Source: Virgibacillus proomii (GTDB taxonomy: Bacteria > Bacillota > Bacilli > Bacillales > Amphibacillaceae). Taken from it: a stretch of DNA of 64,000 bases. The notes under the pieces were generated by a model, which had not been told where the DNA came from, ran no database searches, and was given only the letters and a program-made list of their open reading frames with translations. Position numbers and translations under genes: made by a program. Positions 26,237 to 36,201 of the stretch are shown piece by piece; the stretch's first letter is position 1, and each line of letters starts with the position of its first letter. The stretch is taken from NCBI RefSeq assembly GCF_900162615.1, contig NZ_FUFN01000009.1:684520-748519 (forward strand). Direction: 5' to 3'.

Positions 26237-26968
26237 ATGATCGGAAGAATTCACTCCATTGAAACCTGCGGTACTGTGGATGGACCTGGACTACGTTATG
26301 TAATTTTTTTACAAGGATGTCTACTGCGTTGCCAATTTTGCCACAATCCCGATACATGGGATGTAAAAGGAGGCACAGAAAGAAGTGTAGAAGACATCAT
26401 AAATGACTTACAGGATTACCTTCCATATATAAAGGAGAGCGGAGGCATAACCGTAAGTGGTGGAGAGCCTTTATTACAAATTGACTTTCTGCTTGAACTG
26501 TTTAAAGAATGTAAAAAGCTAGGTGTCCACACCGCTATCGATACATCTGCTGGATGTTTCCGTGAAAGCCCTACTTTTTTAAGGAAAGTTGATGAATTAC
26601 TAAAAGTTACCGATCTTGTATTATTAGATTTAAAACATTTAGATTCGCAATTACACAAACAACTTACTGGTCTGCCTAATGAACACATTTTAAAATTCGC
26701 TGAATTATTAGCTGAAAAAGACGTCCCTGTTTGGATTCGCCGTGTACTTGTGCCCGGCAGAACGGACGATCCAGAAGAGCTTGCCAAATTAAATGAATTT
26801 ATTACTAAACTTGGCAATGTAAAAAAAGTAGAAATTCTGCCATACCATACGATGGGCGTCTACAAATGGGAACAGTTAAATCTAGACTACCCACTTGCTA
26901 ACGTCAATCCGCCTTCCAAAGAAGAAGTAGAGCGAGCTGAACAAATACTATCCATTACGTCAAAATAA
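26237..26968 (+). CDS. pflA: Pyruvate formate-lyase activating enzyme
   Basis: A 243-residue radical SAM enzyme that installs the glycyl radical on PflB. The cluster motif CxxxCxxC is C28LLRC32QFC35, followed by HNPDTWD; the SAM-binding GGEPLL motif comes at about 74-79. ATAGGGGG precedes the ATG. Its TAA stop codon is the first part of the core repeat motif ATAAAGTGAAACTTC, so the repeat begins inside the stop codon. Confidence 0.96.
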   Translation: MIGRIHSIETCGTVDGPGLRYVIFLQGCLLRCQFCHNPDTWDVKGGTERSVEDIINDLQDYLPYIKESGGITVSGGEPLLQIDFLLELFKECKKLGVHTAIDTSAGCFRESPTFLRKVDELLKVTDLVLLDLKHLDSQLHKQLTGLPNEHILKFAELLAEKDVPVWIRRVLVPGRTDDPEELAKLNEFITKLGNVKKVEILPYHTMGVYKWEQLNLDYPLANVNPPSKEEVERAEQILSITSK

Positions 26969-27240
26969 AGTGAAACTTCATTCAGCGGGTTGTTACTGAT
27001 AAAAAAAAGGCTGAAATCTTGGGCATCTTGAAAAATAGCGATGTATCGCTGTCGGGGTTTTCCTTGTCCTTGAAAAAGAAAGACGCTTTTTCTGCGTGCG
27101 ATGCGTCGCTATGTAGCTTTTCCTTGTCCTGTGATCCGAACAAATCGGGAATTTAGGTGCACTGTCCCCACTTCAACTACTTTGTTTTATCTTCAACTCT
27201 TGGAGCAAGGATTTTACGACAGCATACATTCTAGGATAAA
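26965..27240 (+). repeat. Core repeat element (variant B, extended) overlapping pflA stop
   Basis: Starts ATAAAGTGAAACTTCATTC at the pflA stop and ends CTAGGATAAA. Two mini-hairpins GCGATGTATCGC and GCGATGCGTCGC occur in a partly duplicated middle; TTTAGGTGC follows TCCGAACAAATCGGGA. The 3' stem is only partly conserved. Same orientation as pflA. Confidence 0.75.
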
Positions 27241-27321
27241 CCGATTAATAGATGCCATCATCCCTCATCTCAGCCATCCAAAGAAGATAGATAGCAGCCC
27301 ATAATAAGGAGCCAATTAAAG

Positions 27322-27354
27322 AAGAGAGCTTGAAGATAGTAAGCTCTCTTTTTT
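27322..27354. terminator. Bidirectional terminator pflA/argS
   Basis: Arms AAGAGAGCTT and AAGCTCTCTT with TTTTTT on the plus strand and A/T-rich flank on the other, between convergent pflA and argS. Confidence 0.8.
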
Positions 27355-27374
27355 GTAATGGTGAAACCATTATT

Positions 27375-29039
27375 CTACATTTTTTCTGGTGCAGTAACAC
27401 CAAGTACTCTTAAAGCATTAGCAAGCGTGATTTTGACCGCCTTCATTAAAAGAATACGGGCTTTTGTTAGCTCCTGATTCTCTATATCCAAAACCTTCTC
27501 TGCATTATAAAAGCTATGCAGTAAACTCGCTAGATCAAAGACGTACTGTGTTATTTTATGTGGGGTTTGTTTTTCCGCAGCATCAGCGATGACTTGCGGA
27601 AACTTAGCTAGTTGTTTTAACAAGTCTGTTTCTTTCTCTCTCGTTAATAATGATACATCTGCTGAATCATCAATCGAGAATCCCTTTGCTTGTGCTTGTT
27701 TTAACATCGTACAAATTCGCGCATGAGCATATTGTACATAAAATACCGGATTATCATTCGATTCAGAGCGCGCCAAATCCATGTCAAAATCAAGTTGTGA
27801 GTCGTTCGAACGCATAACAAAGTAATAACGGACAGCATCTACGCCAACTTCTTCCATTAATTCACGCAGTGCAACAGCCTTACCTGTTCGTTTACTCATC
27901 CTTAGCTTTTCACCATTCTCATACAGATTAACCATTTGAATAATCTTGACACTGAACTTGTCAACCGGATACCCTAATGCTTGAATAGCTGCACGCATAC
28001 GAGGAATATATCCATGATGATCTGCTCCCCAAACATTAATAATTTGATCAAAGCCGCGATCCAGCTTGTTTTTATGATACGCGATATCCGGGGTTAAATA
28101 CGTATAGCTTCCATCCTGTTTAACTAAAACGCGATCCTTATCATCACCAAATTCAGTTGAACGAAACCAAGTAGCTCCGTCCTTCTCATACGTATATTTA
28201 TCTAAAACCTGAAGCGCTTCGGTAATTTTTCCTTCTTTATATAAGGTCCTCTCCGAAAACCATGAATCAAAGCTCACCCGAAAGCTTTCCAGATCTTCTT
28301 TAATTTTTCCTAATTCATAATTTAATCCGTACTCTCTAAAAAAGGCAAGACGCTCTTCTCGTTCGCTATGTACCCACTTATCATCATACTCTTCACTTAA
28401 TTTTTTACCAATCTGAATAATATCTTCACCGTAATATCCATCTTCAGGCATAGATGCATCTTGACCAAGCGCTTGTAAATAACGTGCTTCCACAGAAAGT
28501 GCCAAATTATCGATTTGATTGCCTGCATCATTAATGTAATATTCTCGTTCTACTTGATAACCTGCTGCAGCCAACACATTACAAAGCACATCTCCAAACG
28601 CCGCTCCACGGGCATGACCTAGGTGAAGATCCCCCGTTGGATTAACGGATACAAACTCTACTTGTATGCGTTTGTCTTGACCTGCTGTTGACTTTCCATA
28701 TGCATCCCCTTCCTTTATAATTGCAGGGATAATAGAGCCGAGAAAGTCCTCTTTTATGAAAAAGTTAATAAACCCTGGCCCGGCAATCTCTACTTTTTCA
28801 ATCGAAGCTTCTGTTTGGTTCAGATGGTTCACGATCTCATCAGCAATCGACCGAGGTGATTTTTTCGCTATCCGAGCTAATTGCATGGCAATTGCGGTCG
28901 CAAAGTCACCATGATTTTTTTCCTTAGGCTTTTCTAAAACAATTGGGGGTATTTCTTCTGCACTTGCAAGCTCTGCCTTTAATACAGCTTCTTTAATTTG
29001 CTGCTTTAACGCTTCTTCTGTCTCTGTTAAGACATTCAT
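27375..29039 (-). CDS. argS: Arginyl-tRNA synthetase
   Basis: A 554-residue class I tRNA synthetase. The N-terminal Arg-tRNA domain is followed by the HIGH-type motif HLGHARGA (in VNPTGDLHLGHARG) and the KMSKS-type motif LRMSKRTGKA, then a DALR anticodon-binding domain ending RVLGVTAPEKM. Full length. Its ATG overlaps the ywiB stop by four bases (ATGA), so the two are translationally coupled, as in B. subtilis. Confidence 0.97.
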   Translation of the reverse strand: MNVLTETEEALKQQIKEAVLKAELASAEEIPPIVLEKPKEKNHGDFATAIAMQLARIAKKSPRSIADEIVNHLNQTEASIEKVEIAGPGFINFFIKEDFLGSIIPAIIKEGDAYGKSTAGQDKRIQVEFVSVNPTGDLHLGHARGAAFGDVLCNVLAAAGYQVEREYYINDAGNQIDNLALSVEARYLQALGQDASMPEDGYYGEDIIQIGKKLSEEYDDKWVHSEREERLAFFREYGLNYELGKIKEDLESFRVSFDSWFSERTLYKEGKITEALQVLDKYTYEKDGATWFRSTEFGDDKDRVLVKQDGSYTYLTPDIAYHKNKLDRGFDQIINVWGADHHGYIPRMRAAIQALGYPVDKFSVKIIQMVNLYENGEKLRMSKRTGKAVALRELMEEVGVDAVRYYFVMRSNDSQLDFDMDLARSESNDNPVFYVQYAHARICTMLKQAQAKGFSIDDSADVSLLTREKETDLLKQLAKFPQVIADAAEKQTPHKITQYVFDLASLLHSFYNAEKVLDIENQELTKARILLMKAVKITLANALRVLGVTAPEKM

Positions 29040-29479
29040 GCCTTATTGTCCTCCTTTTTTATGATTAAATTGATCTTCTGCCGCCTTATATGTTGATCAT
29101 TTAGCTTTATTTCGTAAGCGATATAGAGGTTCCCAACCTTTGCAGGCTGGATAGGCTCGTAGACAATCTTTGTCGTAAAAGTCTCCATATATAAACTGCC
29201 ATAAGGATGCTTCACTATATTTTCTGTCTTCTTATTTAAAAGAAATTGCTGGTTCATCTTTACATTTCCAGATCGCTTCAAATTGACCTTATTTGGCTGG
29301 ATAGTGAGTAAGTTGCTTACGGTAGGCATTCCTTCTCCTGCTTCTACATATGTAAGAACGTCTATATGACCTTTTCGATAAAAAGTGCCACGCTGTTCTA
29401 CTTTATGATATTCCTTTTCACCATTTTCTTCAATAGTTGTACAAAGCTCGATTATTACTGGTGTTTGCCGCTTACTCAT
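29036..29479 (-). CDS. ywiB: DUF1934 beta-barrel protein (YwiB)
   Basis: A 147-residue protein of the DUF1934/YwiB family, a calycin-like small beta-barrel of unknown function nearly always next to argS. I use the ATG at 29479 (MSKRQTP), ten bases after GGAGGG; earlier in-frame ATGs have no ribosome-binding site. There is no signal peptide. It overlaps argS by four bases. Confidence 0.88.
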   Translation of the reverse strand: MSKRQTPVIIELCTTIEENGEKEYHKVEQRGTFYRKGHIDVLTYVEAGEGMPTVSNLLTIQPNKVNLKRSGNVKMNQQFLLNKKTENIVKHPYGSLYMETFTTKIVYEPIQPAKVGNLYIAYEIKLNDQHIRRQKINLIIKKEDNKA

Positions 29480-29552
29480 CGTAAACATTCCCTCCATTTT
29501 TATACAGATAACGGATGGAGTTAACCTTGTATATAATGACGTATACTTGTGT

Positions 29553-29581
29553 ATTCTATTATATCTAAACGTATTTATCAA
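29553..29581 (-). promoter_or_regulatory. Promoter of ywiB-argS
   Basis: On the minus strand TTGATA (29576-29581), 17-base spacer, TAGAAT (29553-29558). An overlapping TATAAT lies at poor spacing. No T-box features were seen. The rest of the ywiB-ldh gap up to 29891 is AT-rich without other signals. Confidence 0.5.
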
Positions 29582-29891
29582 GCTGTACTATACAAGGATC
29601 TCCGTCACTAAAACGCGTTTTATTTTTCTTAAGCGAATTTCTAATCGACTGTTTTTGGGTAATGATCAACATTCGTTTCAAATAAACTTATACGAACAAT
29701 GGAAAATGGTAACCACATTAAACATTACCTTTTTTACGAAGCGCAAAAAATAATTATTTATTAAAAATAGGATTTCTTTTTTCTCATAGAGGTAATATAG
29801 TAATAAAGTTGTTTTTTTAAAACGGATGATGAATTACTTTATTATATTGGAAAGCAAATACTTCAAATTAAACATGATGGAGGTCTTCTTA

Positions 29892-30824
29892 ATGAATATT
29901 ACACCAGGAAATAAAATTGTTCTTGTTGGTACAGGTGCAGTTGGATCAAGTTATGCTTATGCACTAATAAATCAAGGTTTAAGCAATGAACTTGTTTTAG
30001 TAGATATTAATACGAAGAAAACGGAAGGAGAAGTAATGGACTTGAGTCATGGAGTTGTCTACGCTCCTAGTGCAATAAAAATTAAGCATGGAACTTATGA
30101 AGATTGTACCGATGCTGCATTAGTTGTTATCTGTGCCGGGGCGGCACAAAAGCCAGGTGAAACAAGACTAGACCTAGTTAATAAAAATGTAAAAATTTTC
30201 AAGTCCATGGTCGCATCTATTATGAATGCTGGTTTTAACGGAATTTTTATTGTTGCAACCAATCCTGTCGATATTTTGTCCTACGCGACATGGAAATTTT
30301 CCAATTTGCCAAAAGAACGAATTATTGGTACCGGTACGATATTAGATTCAGCTCGATTCCGCTACTTATTAAGCCAAACATTTGCAACTGCCCCTACAAG
30401 TGTTCATGGTTACATTATCGGAGAACATGGTGATTCCCAACTCCCTATTTGGAGTACAGCTAACATTTCAGGATCACTCATTGCAGAAAAACTATCCGAA
30501 GAACAAAAAACCGAAATCGCAGCCAAGGTTCGCAATGCAGCTTATGAAATTATTAGTTTAAAAGGAGCTACGTATTACGGCATTGGGATAGCATTAGCAC
30601 GAATCACGAAGGCGATCTTAAATAATGAACAAGTTGTATTACCAATAGGAACTTTATTAGAGGGAGAACATGGTTACGAAGATGTATTTATTGGTGTTCC
30701 CTCTATTATCGATCGGACCGGTGTTAAGCGCGTCGCAGATTTTTCATTAGATCAAGATGAAAAGAAAAAATTCGCTAAATCAGTTGAAACATTAAAAGCA
30801 GTTCAAGCACGTATTTTCCCTTAA
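29892..30824 (+). CDS. ldh: L-lactate dehydrogenase
   Basis: A 310-residue NAD-dependent L-LDH reducing pyruvate to lactate. Rossmann motif VLVGTGAVGSSYA opens the protein; the catalytic His is in GEHGDSQLP and the substrate Arg/Asp lie in SARFRYLLS and NPVDI segments. The ATG at 29892 is chosen because GATGGAGG lies seven bases upstream; an upstream in-frame ATG at 29826 lacks one. I saw no Rex-type dyad upstream, unlike pflB. Confidence 0.95.
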   Translation: MNITPGNKIVLVGTGAVGSSYAYALINQGLSNELVLVDINTKKTEGEVMDLSHGVVYAPSAIKIKHGTYEDCTDAALVVICAGAAQKPGETRLDLVNKNVKIFKSMVASIMNAGFNGIFIVATNPVDILSYATWKFSNLPKERIIGTGTILDSARFRYLLSQTFATAPTSVHGYIIGEHGDSQLPIWSTANISGSLIAEKLSEEQKTEIAAKVRNAAYEIISLKGATYYGIGIALARITKAILNNEQVVLPIGTLLEGEHGYEDVFIGVPSIIDRTGVKRVADFSLDQDEKKKFAKSVETLKAVQARIFP

Positions 30825-31114
30825 TTTACCTGGTGAATAAACTTATTGAAACTTAAATGACAAGATTGGTTAAGCTTTCTACCGGTTGTACTTCTTCGTA
30901 AATCTAGAGATCTTGTAACGCAAGGAATCAACTTTATCTTTTCAAAGTAAAAAATAAAATAATTTAACATTTAATCCCCCAAACCTCATCCTTAACCAAA
31001 CCATAACGGTTGGGAACACTATTTTGTTGAATAAAGGAATAATTTGTACGTTTATTTGCTCGTTTGTTTTCCCATAATGGTATTAGTTGTATACTTTTAA
31101 AGAGGGAAAAGGTT
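30825..31114. other. Intergenic region ldh-PBP
   Basis: About 290 bp, no hairpin with a T-run and no coding signal. A forespore-type promoter for the PBP might be expected but none is convincing. Confidence 0.35.
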
Positions 31115-33160
31115 ATGAGCAAACATAGAAGAAAACATAAACACAGATTTATCCTGTTCGGATCAGGTATCTTATTTGCAATAGGCATAGCATTTATTGC
31201 TGGCATCTACTTCATTAGCTTTCTGCTTGGCCCCCCACCATTATCACTTGACCAAAAAACGGTTCTATACAGTAGTAATGGGGAAGTCATTGGCAAAACA
31301 AGTGAATTAAATAACGAAGGATGGGTAAAGCTTGATGATATTGCAAATGACGCTGTACAAGCAACGCTTGCAATTGAAGATCAGCATTTTTACGATCATC
31401 ATGGTTTTGACTTAAAGCGTATTTTTGGTGCAGTTATTGAAAATATAAAGTCTTTCTCGCTTAAAGAAGGTGCAAGTACATTAACACAACAATACGCACG
31501 AAACTTATACTTAACCCACGAAAAAACATGGTTGCGAAAAATAAAAGAGGCTTTCTTTACCATTCGTTTGGAAATGTTCTATTCGAAATCAGAGATACTA
31601 GAAGGCTATCTAAATACGATTTACTACGGTCATGGAGCATATGGGATTGAAGCTGCTAGTGAAGTATTTTTTAATAAATCAGCCAATGAACTTTCCTTGG
31701 CAGAATCTACTATGCTCGCAGGTATTCCTAAAGGCCCAACCTACTACTCTCCATTCAATAATGATACAAAGGCAAACCAACGGCAACACCATATTCTAAA
31801 AACAATGTTATCACAAAATAAAATTAGTTCAGCTGAGTATAAACAAGCTAAACAACAACGATTAACATATCGACAAACGAAAGAGCAAAAGCAAACGAAT
31901 CCAGGTGCTTACTTTCAGGATTTCGCCATTCAGGAAGCAAGTAAAGTATTAAATCTGGATGCTGATGAAGTTCGATCGGGAGGATATCGGATTCACACTA
32001 CATTAAACAAAGATCACCAGTTAAAACTTGAAAAAGAGCTAGGAACTACGATTGCTAATTCCAGCGAGATCCAAGCAAGTGGGCTCGCTATTGACCCACA
32101 AACCGGAGAAATCATCGCTATGATTGGTGGTCGTAACTATGATGAAAGTACCTTTAATCGAGCAATCCGTGCAAAGCGAATGCCTGGATCTGCCTTTAAA
32201 CCATTTGTCTATTATACAGCATTGGAACATGGATATAATGCAACAACGATGTTAATGAGCAAACCAACTACATTTGAACTGTCCGGAGGTAAAGTATATC
32301 AACCAGGTAATTTTAATGGGTATTATGCAAATAAACCTATTTCACTTGCCCAGGCCTTAGCTCTTTCAGATAATATTTATGCCGTGAAGACCAATATGTA
32401 TGTGGGTCCAGAAAATGTCGTTGATACAGCTAAACAATTTGGCTTTTCTAGTAAGCTTAGTCCGATTCCATCTTTAGCACTTGGAACAGAAGTTGTATCA
32501 ATGAAGGAAATCGTTCGCGGTTATGGAATGATTGCAAATGGTGGGAAACAAGTAGATCCGTATGCGATCAAAAAAATTGTTAATCGAGAAGGTGAGACAA
32601 TCTATGAACATCCGAACTACCCCCAAGAGCAAATTCTTGATAAAAAGAAGACATACATCCTAGCCCATTTGCTAACAGGAATGTTTGACCATGCTCTTGA
32701 CGGCTATATGCAAGTGACAGGCTCTTCCATTATTGACCAACTCGACCGTACATATGCAGGAAAATCAGGGTCGACAGATTCCGATAGTTGGATGATTGGA
32801 TTTAGCTCGTCTATTGTTACTGGTATTTGGGTAGGTTATGATGATAACAGAAAAATAGAGCAGGTAGAAGAAACAAGTTATGCCAAAGATATATGGGCTA
32901 ATTTTATGGATGCCGCTCATCAAGATTTGCCAAAAAGCAGTTTGCCTATCCCTTCAGGAGTTATTGGTGTTCCCGTTGACCCTGCTACTGGACAACGTGC
33001 CACTCCTTATTGTTCATCAAGCAGGGTTATGTTTTTTGAAAAAGGAAGTGAACCGAAAGAATATTGTTCCCTTCACTTTCCGGAAGATTCACCAAATAAA
33101 ACCGATCCAAAGCCTAAAGACAAAAGCATCTTGGAGAAAGTTTTTGACCTTTTCCATTAA
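31115..33160 (+). CDS. pbpG: Class A penicillin-binding protein (PbpG-like)
   Basis: A bifunctional peptidoglycan synthase of 681 residues from the ATG at 31115 (AGAGGGAAAAGG upstream). A basic N-terminus is followed by one membrane anchor (about 12-35). The glycosyltransferase family 51 domain has AIEDQHFYDHHG and GASTLTQQYARN; the transpeptidase has SxxK in MPGSAFKP, SxN in SDNIYA and a KSG box (KSGSTDSD) in place of the commoner KTG. The C-terminus is short and Lys-rich. Position next to ywhD supports PbpG (sporulation PBP2d in B. subtilis). Confidence 0.88.
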   Translation: MSKHRRKHKHRFILFGSGILFAIGIAFIAGIYFISFLLGPPPLSLDQKTVLYSSNGEVIGKTSELNNEGWVKLDDIANDAVQATLAIEDQHFYDHHGFDLKRIFGAVIENIKSFSLKEGASTLTQQYARNLYLTHEKTWLRKIKEAFFTIRLEMFYSKSEILEGYLNTIYYGHGAYGIEAASEVFFNKSANELSLAESTMLAGIPKGPTYYSPFNNDTKANQRQHHILKTMLSQNKISSAEYKQAKQQRLTYRQTKEQKQTNPGAYFQDFAIQEASKVLNLDADEVRSGGYRIHTTLNKDHQLKLEKELGTTIANSSEIQASGLAIDPQTGEIIAMIGGRNYDESTFNRAIRAKRMPGSAFKPFVYYTALEHGYNATTMLMSKPTTFELSGGKVYQPGNFNGYYANKPISLAQALALSDNIYAVKTNMYVGPENVVDTAKQFGFSSKLSPIPSLALGTEVVSMKEIVRGYGMIANGGKQVDPYAIKKIVNREGETIYEHPNYPQEQILDKKKTYILAHLLTGMFDHALDGYMQVTGSSIIDQLDRTYAGKSGSTDSDSWMIGFSSSIVTGIWVGYDDNRKIEQVEETSYAKDIWANFMDAAHQDLPKSSLPIPSGVIGVPVDPATGQRATPYCSSSRVMFFEKGSEPKEYCSLHFPEDSPNKTDPKPKDKSILEKVFDLFH

Positions 33161-33259
33161 AAAGGGATAAAAAGGGCCAACGGTCGGCTAATGTCTCAGG
33201 TGTCCTTAAAAAAACCGCGATGCGTCGCTGACCTAGTTACACGTATACAAGGCACTTAA

Positions 33260-33368
33260 TAATTTTAACTACGTTGAATGAACTTCAACACTAAGATTTT
33301 ATCCGTTCTAACGTACGAAGAAATTCAAAGCGCCCTTATTACCGGACTTTTTTAACAACTTCTCAACC
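33260..33368 (-). repeat. Family C repeat
   Basis: Read on the minus strand it runs from GTTGTTAAAAAAGTCCGG through GAATTTCTTCGTACGTTA and GAACGGATAAAATC to the hairpin GTTGAA/TTCAAC. Over about 60 bases it is nearly identical to 50310-50372 in the opposite orientation. Just before it (33200-33232) is a fragment of core variant B with GCGATGCGTCGC. Confidence 0.75.
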
Positions 33369-33378
33369 CCTTACTAGG

Positions 33379-33422
33379 AAAAAGAGGCTGAATCCAGCTA
33401 GTCTGAATTCAGCCTCTTTTTT
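33379..33422. terminator. Terminator between pbpG and ywhD
   Basis: Perfect 14-base arms AAAAGAGGCTGAAT and ATTCAGCCTCTTTT with poly-T on one side and poly-A on the other; serves convergent genes. 33423-33610 beyond it is AT-rich without further signals. Confidence 0.8.
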
Positions 33423-33610
33423 GTCCTAGTAATACATGAGTAAGCCCATGTGCCTATATTTTACAAACTTCCTTTACAAAGTACAAGGAAAAATCAATAG
33501 GTTCATAACAAAGTCACAAAATATTCATTTTTTATTAACTTCAAGAAAATAATTTCATACTAATAAAAAGTGTTTCTCGAAGTAAAGAATCCATATTACC
33601 TTTAGATAGT

Positions 33611-34129
33611 TTACTTTGGCAGAGCTGACTTTAATTCTTCTGAAGAATTGTTCCACATATCTTGATTAAACTCAACTAAAAAGTCCTTTAATAATTTTTT
33701 AGAATGATCGTCCATATGATCAACGACTACTTTTCCTTTTAGTGATTTTTCCATATGTGTCACATGCTCAGGCATTGATTTATATGCACGCTTATTCGGT
33801 TTGTCAACACGTAGCTCGCTTCCAGCCACACCAGCATAGTAAGGGCCGGTTTCGTTACGATCGATATTCACCCATACAATCCAATAAAGCTTACCATTAG
33901 GTACCTCACTTTTATCGGAGAAATACTTAACTCGACGTTCAATATCACTTCGCGCATGCATCGCTGCCATATCAACATATGCTTTATTCTCATTCGGATC
34001 AACGATTATGGAAGACATATTCTCTAAGCTGATAGAACCATAGCCGTAGCCGCTATGACCGTCTGTGGAATCATCTTTAATAATTGTAAATCTATTCTTT
34101 TTCTGATTCGAAGATTGATCGGAATTCAT
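33611..34129 (-). CDS. ywhD: YwhD family protein
   Basis: A 172-residue soluble protein of the YwhD family, conserved in Bacillaceae next to pbpG, function unknown. It has no membrane segment or catalytic motif I can name; a Gly/Tyr-rich stretch GHSGYGYGS lies at about 25-33. GGAGGGG precedes the ATG. Assigned on sequence recognition and synteny. Confidence 0.8.
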   Translation of the reverse strand: MNSDQSSNQKKNRFTIIKDDSTDGHSGYGYGSISLENMSSIIVDPNENKAYVDMAAMHARSDIERRVKYFSDKSEVPNGKLYWIVWVNIDRNETGPYYAGVAGSELRVDKPNKRAYKSMPEHVTHMEKSLKGKVVVDHMDDHSKKLLKDFLVEFNQDMWNNSSEELKSALPK

Positions 34130-34330
34130 TTAACCCCTCCTTCTCCAATGTATGTGGTTTCCATTGTAGCATAGGTTTAACTTACTTAGCATGTACCCCG
34201 CATCCAAATACATACGAGTATGTATAACTACAAGAAGCGTGATGAAAACTCTCCACGACATAAAGGGTCTCTATATTCAAAGCTAGTAACAATGATATTC
34301 ATGATGCCTACGTATACTTTCAATGGAACA

Positions 34331-34825
34331 TTAGTGACGAATATCATTGATAAAGGCCAGTGCCTCTTGAATTTCTTCATCTGTATATTTTTGCTTTGGC
34401 TTGACTGTATAAACTTTAGCAATCGATTCTTCAAGTGGTAAGTCATCAAAGTAAAGAAGCGTAGCAACTAACTCTAAAAAACGGGAACTTTTTTCTTGCA
34501 TCGCTTTTACTTGTGCAGAAAAATCAGGCATGTCCATTTTAAATTGTTCTAAAAAAGCTGCTCCATCTTCCGTAATTGTATAGTGATATTGATAATAATT
34601 GCTTTTTTCTTCCTTAGATTCCTTTATAAAACCTAGATTACATAATTCTTCCACGCGCAACGTTAACTCTTCTGAATAAGGACCATAAAAATGAAATGCG
34701 TATTTCTCCTCAAAAGGTATATTGCATTTTTGCAAAATATAAATCATCTTTTGCAGTTTTTTTCTGCCCGTTACTTCATTTGCTACCGAAAAAAATTGCA
34801 TTAATTTTGCATGGTTAGTTAACAT
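34331..34825 (-). CDS. ywgA: YwgA family protein
   Basis: A 164-residue protein of the YwgA family. The first 90 residues look like a winged-helix or DUF4065/Panacea-like fold (GRKKLQKMIYILQ ... FYGPYSEEL ... LGFIKE), the rest is helical. Function unknown. It overlaps ywfO by 11 bases, so the two are co-translated; it may be a partner or regulator of the HD hydrolase, which is inference. Confidence 0.8.
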   Translation of the reverse strand: MLTNHAKLMQFFSVANEVTGRKKLQKMIYILQKCNIPFEEKYAFHFYGPYSEELTLRVEELCNLGFIKESKEEKSNYYQYHYTITEDGAAFLEQFKMDMPDFSAQVKAMQEKSSRFLELVATLLYFDDLPLEESIAKVYTVKPKQKYTDEEIQEALAFINDIRH

Positions 34826-36134
34826 GTTTTACCTCTCCCTGACCAGATAATATTTCTTTCATCCGCGCCTTTTTCTGCTCATCCTCTAAGTTTTCTAAAA
34901 AATCATGAGGATAATAGAGCTTATGATCGGTTCGCTTCTTACCAGAAATTGCTTCCACAATATCGGACTCCCGTGATAATTCGCGTAACTCCCCATTTGG
35001 CATTAATAAATGAATTGGCAACCGTTCTTCCTCTTCACCAGGACGGTAAAAATCATATGGTAAATCAGAAGACGAATCGACAACTAAATAATAGGCCGGG
35101 TCTATATTTGTTTCTGTAAATAATTGATGCAGTTCCATCCAATCATTCATTTGTAAGTTGGGATTAAACTCAACATATTTAAATAAACGGCGATTCATAA
35201 AACGCTCACAAAGATCACGAAGGATAACATCATCTTCTTCTTGCCATAACTGAAAATAATAAGAGACAATACCTTCATCTAATTTTAAATAATCCTCAAG
35301 CTTCACATTCCCTGTAAAAAAAGATTCAAAATGAGTGGGCTTTAACTTGAATTCGTATGTTTTATCTTCATACAGTACTTTCGCACGCTGTAGTATTTTA
35401 CACAGAATAACTTCCGCACTTCTTGTTACCGGATGAAAATAAACTTGCCAGTACATTTGATAACGGCTCATAATATAATCTTCAACAGCATGCATCCCTG
35501 TTGACTTAATGACTACTTGATCCTCCATTGGTCGCATAACTCGAAGAATTCGTTCCATATCAAAATGTCCATAGCTGACTCCGGTGAAATAGGCATCCCG
35601 TTGCAGGTAATCCATTCTGTCCGCATCAATTTGACTGGAGATTAAACTGACGACTAATTTATCACGGTATGTTTTAGCAATCACATCGGAAACATCTTGT
35701 GCAAATCCCTTTTCCACTCGCTCTAAAATAGCATTTACTTCTGTATTCCCTAAAATAATTTGTTGTGTAAAATACTCATGATCCAGTTTAAATACTTTTT
35801 CAAAGGAGTGGGAAAATGGACCATGACCTAAATCGTGTAATAAAGCCGCACATAAACAAAGAAGACGCTCCTCTTTATTCCAATGTGGACGCCCTTCAAA
35901 GTTCGATATGATTCTTCTGACAATTTCATAAACTCCAAGCGAGTGATTAAAACGACTATGTTCTGCACCATGAAATGTTAAATTTGTAGTGCCTAGCTGC
36001 TTTATTCTTCGCAATCGTTGAAACTCCGGGGTAGCAATTAAATCCCAAATCACCTTATCTCTTACATGAACATAACGGTGTACGGGATCTTTGAAAACCT
36101 TTTCCTCGTGGAGCTGCTCATCCTTATATGCCAT
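34815..36134 (-). CDS. ywfO: HD-domain phosphohydrolase YwfO
   Basis: A 439-residue dNTP-triphosphohydrolase-like HD protein. The HD metal site is given by HSRFNHSLGVYE, then HDLGHGPFSHSFE (HD pair with extra His), and the conserved SSQIDADRMDYLQRDAYFTG segment. Homologues are dGTPase-like enzymes (YwfO in B. subtilis); substrate is not known from sequence. First gene of ywfO-ywgA. A core repeat starts about 65 bp upstream. Confidence 0.88.
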   Translation of the reverse strand: MAYKDEQLHEEKVFKDPVHRYVHVRDKVIWDLIATPEFQRLRRIKQLGTTNLTFHGAEHSRFNHSLGVYEIVRRIISNFEGRPHWNKEERLLCLCAALLHDLGHGPFSHSFEKVFKLDHEYFTQQIILGNTEVNAILERVEKGFAQDVSDVIAKTYRDKLVVSLISSQIDADRMDYLQRDAYFTGVSYGHFDMERILRVMRPMEDQVVIKSTGMHAVEDYIMSRYQMYWQVYFHPVTRSAEVILCKILQRAKVLYEDKTYEFKLKPTHFESFFTGNVKLEDYLKLDEGIVSYYFQLWQEEDDVILRDLCERFMNRRLFKYVEFNPNLQMNDWMELHQLFTETNIDPAYYLVVDSSSDLPYDFYRPGEEEERLPIHLLMPNGELRELSRESDIVEAISGKKRTDHKLYYPHDFLENLEDEQKKARMKEILSGQGEVKHVN

Positions 36135-36201
36135 GTCTGATTCATCCGTTTCTTTTCGACTATTTCTTTTTATTATATAATAGATAAGCCGAATAAAAAA
36201 G

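Noticed and set aside
27101..27304. Plus-strand 67-codon open frame
   Set aside because: It lies inside the core repeat after pflA and has no ribosome-binding site; the repeat explains it.
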